From NCBI GenBank assembly GCA_038380795.1, contig CM076259.1, positions 67,423,741 through 67,487,740 of the forward strand: 64,000 bases of DNA, written 5' to 3'. Source of the stretch: Pyrocephalus nanus (Eukaryota; Chordata; Aves; Passeriformes; Tyrannidae). Positions within the stretch are counted from its first letter, which is position 1, and every line of letters starts with the position of its first letter. The position numbers and the translations under genes are program-made. Positions 62,202 through 64,000 of this stretch are shown here, piece by piece. The notes beneath the pieces are model-generated. The model was given only the letters and a program-made list of their open reading frames with translations, did not search any database and was not told the origin of the DNA.

Positions 62202-64000
62202 GTGAGGCGGCTCTCGGTCCTGCTGTGTGCCAGCGCCTTGTCACCCCGGTCCCCTGCCGTGCCCCCTCCCCGAGGCCGGGGTCCCGATGCGCCCCCCGCT
62301 CCCGCGGCGCTGCCCCGCCGTCGGGCAGCAGCTCCGGGGACGCGGCCCCAAACTTTGCTTCTTTGTCAGCAGCTGTGGGCTGCTATTTTTAGAAGGTATC
62401 GTGGCAGCTTGCAGAGATCTGTTTGTGCAGCATCGCCACCGCCCCCTCCTCTGAATCCAAATTAAAGGCTGGCTTGGCTGTCCTCTTGTCATTAAGGCTT
62501 ATAATTTCTTGCCATCTTGTAAATTACTTCTACAGCGCTTGCTCCGAGACAGTCTGAATTAAAGGCGCTCCTTCCTGTCACGAAAGAGTTCAGGACAGAG
62601 AGCAACCTGAAATTAACACTCATTTTCTTCTCTCCTATTTTTAAACATGAGTGTCTGACTGCGCGCAGCACTTGATGTAAATATGTGTGTTTCTGTATCG
62701 GTACACCGAGTCACACCGGTGCGGTACGTGCTAATGCCTGAGGAGAGAGGTTGTTCCTAGGTGTACCCCTGTGTAGGTATGGTCAGGCAGTGTGCGGCTG
62801 AGCCAGCGAGGCTCATGGCGTGGAGAGCTGAGAAATGATAGGAATACTGAATGGCCTTACTTAGAGTCGTGGTGTGCTTTTAAAGAGAAGCTTTAAAGTG
62901 CTGGTTTATATGTATTTTAACGTATTAAGCTTATTTCTATGTACCTGTTAACTGAGATGAAACTTATGTTGTCAGAAGCGCTATCCCAGTAACTTTCGAA
63001 GGCGTAAATATTCAAAAAAGAATGTTTGTTACTTTTTATCTCTCATCTTTATAAGCTTGTCAAGACCTGAGTCCAGGCTTGTTTCCTCTGTAAAACAATG
63101 ACATCTAGTGCTTAAAATCTATTGAGAATTTTAAACTGAGAACACCAAAGGCAAGGGTATCACAAATGACCTCTACAAGTGTGATTTGTGAATGTACATA
63201 ATTAAAGCAGTCCTGGCTTCCCCATGTGTCAATTTTATAAGAGTTAGCTGTGAGTTTAGGTAATTAAAGCATTCCTCTCTCATGTGCACCTTTCTTGCAT
63301 TGCTTTTTGTAAACTGGCAAAGCTTACTTTAAATAGTTTTATTAAGGTGATGTGATGTCGTCTTTGAAAATCCTATTTTAAGGGTCTGGGGATTTGTTTT
63401 AATTATTATTAAATTTCATATGAAATTTATGGTTGTACCATTTCTACAAAAGGTCCCCTCTTTGCCTGCCAGTAGCACGTGGGAGCACTAGCAAAGCAAT
63501 GTGAGTGTGGATTGTGCTGTTTGTGTAGAAGAAACCAACAAATGCTCAGCTTCCTGCCTTCCCCATTTAATTTGTGTGGCTATCCTTTGATATGTGAAAG
63601 CCGTTCTCATTTTAAAGGAACTTTTAAATTTAGAGAAACATTTTATTGTAAAGCGAGTAACTTGAAAACCTGAAAGTATTGATAAACAGGATGTTAGGGA
63701 TTCTATAAAGTTAAAGGAAAATGTAAATATTTATTTCCCTATGAAATGAGGTTTGCATTTCAGAAGTACCGTTGTGTTTCTCTACTCTTTACATCCAGAT
63801 GGGTTAAAAAGCCAAGACTAACAATTTCCGTTGTTGTATGAGAAGAGTAATGCTGTTTTCAGGATAATGAGATGTGTCCCAAGGTTTTGTGAGTCTTGCT
63901 GAAATGAAGTGGTGTAAATGTGATAGAGAGTGAAACTTGGTGAGTCCTAATGATTAAACAATTAGTTTTGAAGATGAGGCAGATTTCCAAATATTTATGA
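62202..64000. other. LMO7: LMO7 intron 1 (start)
   Basis: The window ends inside this intron. Beyond the CpG island the sequence at about 62440-62640 and 63170-63310 looks non-repetitive and evenly mixed, as conserved enhancers often do, but no motif is decisive. No exon was recognised before position 64000. Confidence 0.6.

Larger units (their letters stand above)
61556..62350. promoter_or_regulatory. LMO7: CpG island / LMO7 promoter
   Basis: This is a very GC- and CpG-rich block with many GC boxes around the LMO7 coding start at 62133. Long open frames on both strands here (for example 61577-62392 plus and 61774-62244 minus) are expected from the composition and are not genes. Confidence 0.8.

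Noticed and set aside
61577..62392. 271-codon plus-strand and 156-codon minus-strand frames in the LMO7 CpG island
   Set aside because: Composition artefacts of a CpG island. The real exon (62133-62201) is in another frame and ends at a donor.
1..64000. CRISPR arrays, operons, prokaryotic elements, tRNA or rRNA genes
   Set aside because: The window is vertebrate nuclear DNA with spliced genes. I saw no spaced direct-repeat array, and I saw no tRNA or rRNA sequence on reading.

Overview
This is a nuclear genomic window from a bird. The AT-rich, intron-laden sequence carries three vertebrate genes in the order known from human chromosome 13q22 (COMMD6, UCHL3, LMO7). The interspersed repeats are fragments of CR1 LINEs and solo LTRs of the avian endogenous-retrovirus type. 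I cannot name the species from sequence alone.

Layout. Positions 1-9300 are gene desert in which I recognise only one solo LTR (4795-5274), homopolymer runs and some unexplained open reading on the minus strand. COMMD6 lies on the minus strand, 14381 down to 9377, in seven coding exons that join without a frame break into 207 codons. Its CpG-island promoter (about 14170-14620) has two CCAAT boxes. The COMMD6-UCHL3 spacer (14.4-18.6 kb) contains three CR1 fragments; one abuts each CpG island. UCHL3 runs on the plus strand from 18579 to 55704 in nine coding exons, including a 12-nt second exon. They join to a complete 230-codon ubiquitin C-terminal hydrolase with the catalytic residues Q89, C95, H169 and D184. 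Its sixth intron is 22.8 kb. The UCHL3-LMO7 spacer (55.8-61.5 kb) has no recognisable gene but has a 270-bp tandem duplication that includes part of a CR1. The last CpG island (about 61560-62350) carries the first coding exon of an LMO7 transcript (62133-62201). The rest of LMO7 lies beyond the window.

How the genes relate. UCHL3 removes small adducts from the C-terminus of ubiquitin or NEDD8. COMMD6 belongs to the Commander/COMMD family, linked to endosomal recycling, NF-kB and cullin control. LMO7 is a CH/PDZ/LIM actin-associated scaffold. They are neighbours by conserved synteny, not an operon-like functional unit.

Most noteworthy: COMMD6 keeps a full N-terminal helical region that the 85-residue human protein lacks. 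In UCHL3 intron 6, a CpG-dense 210-nt block (42510-42719) is bounded by AG and GTAAGT, is fully open, and is in phase 0 with the flanking exons. Used as a cassette exon it would insert 70 residues into the loop that crosses over the active site. This is a hypothesis from sequence only.
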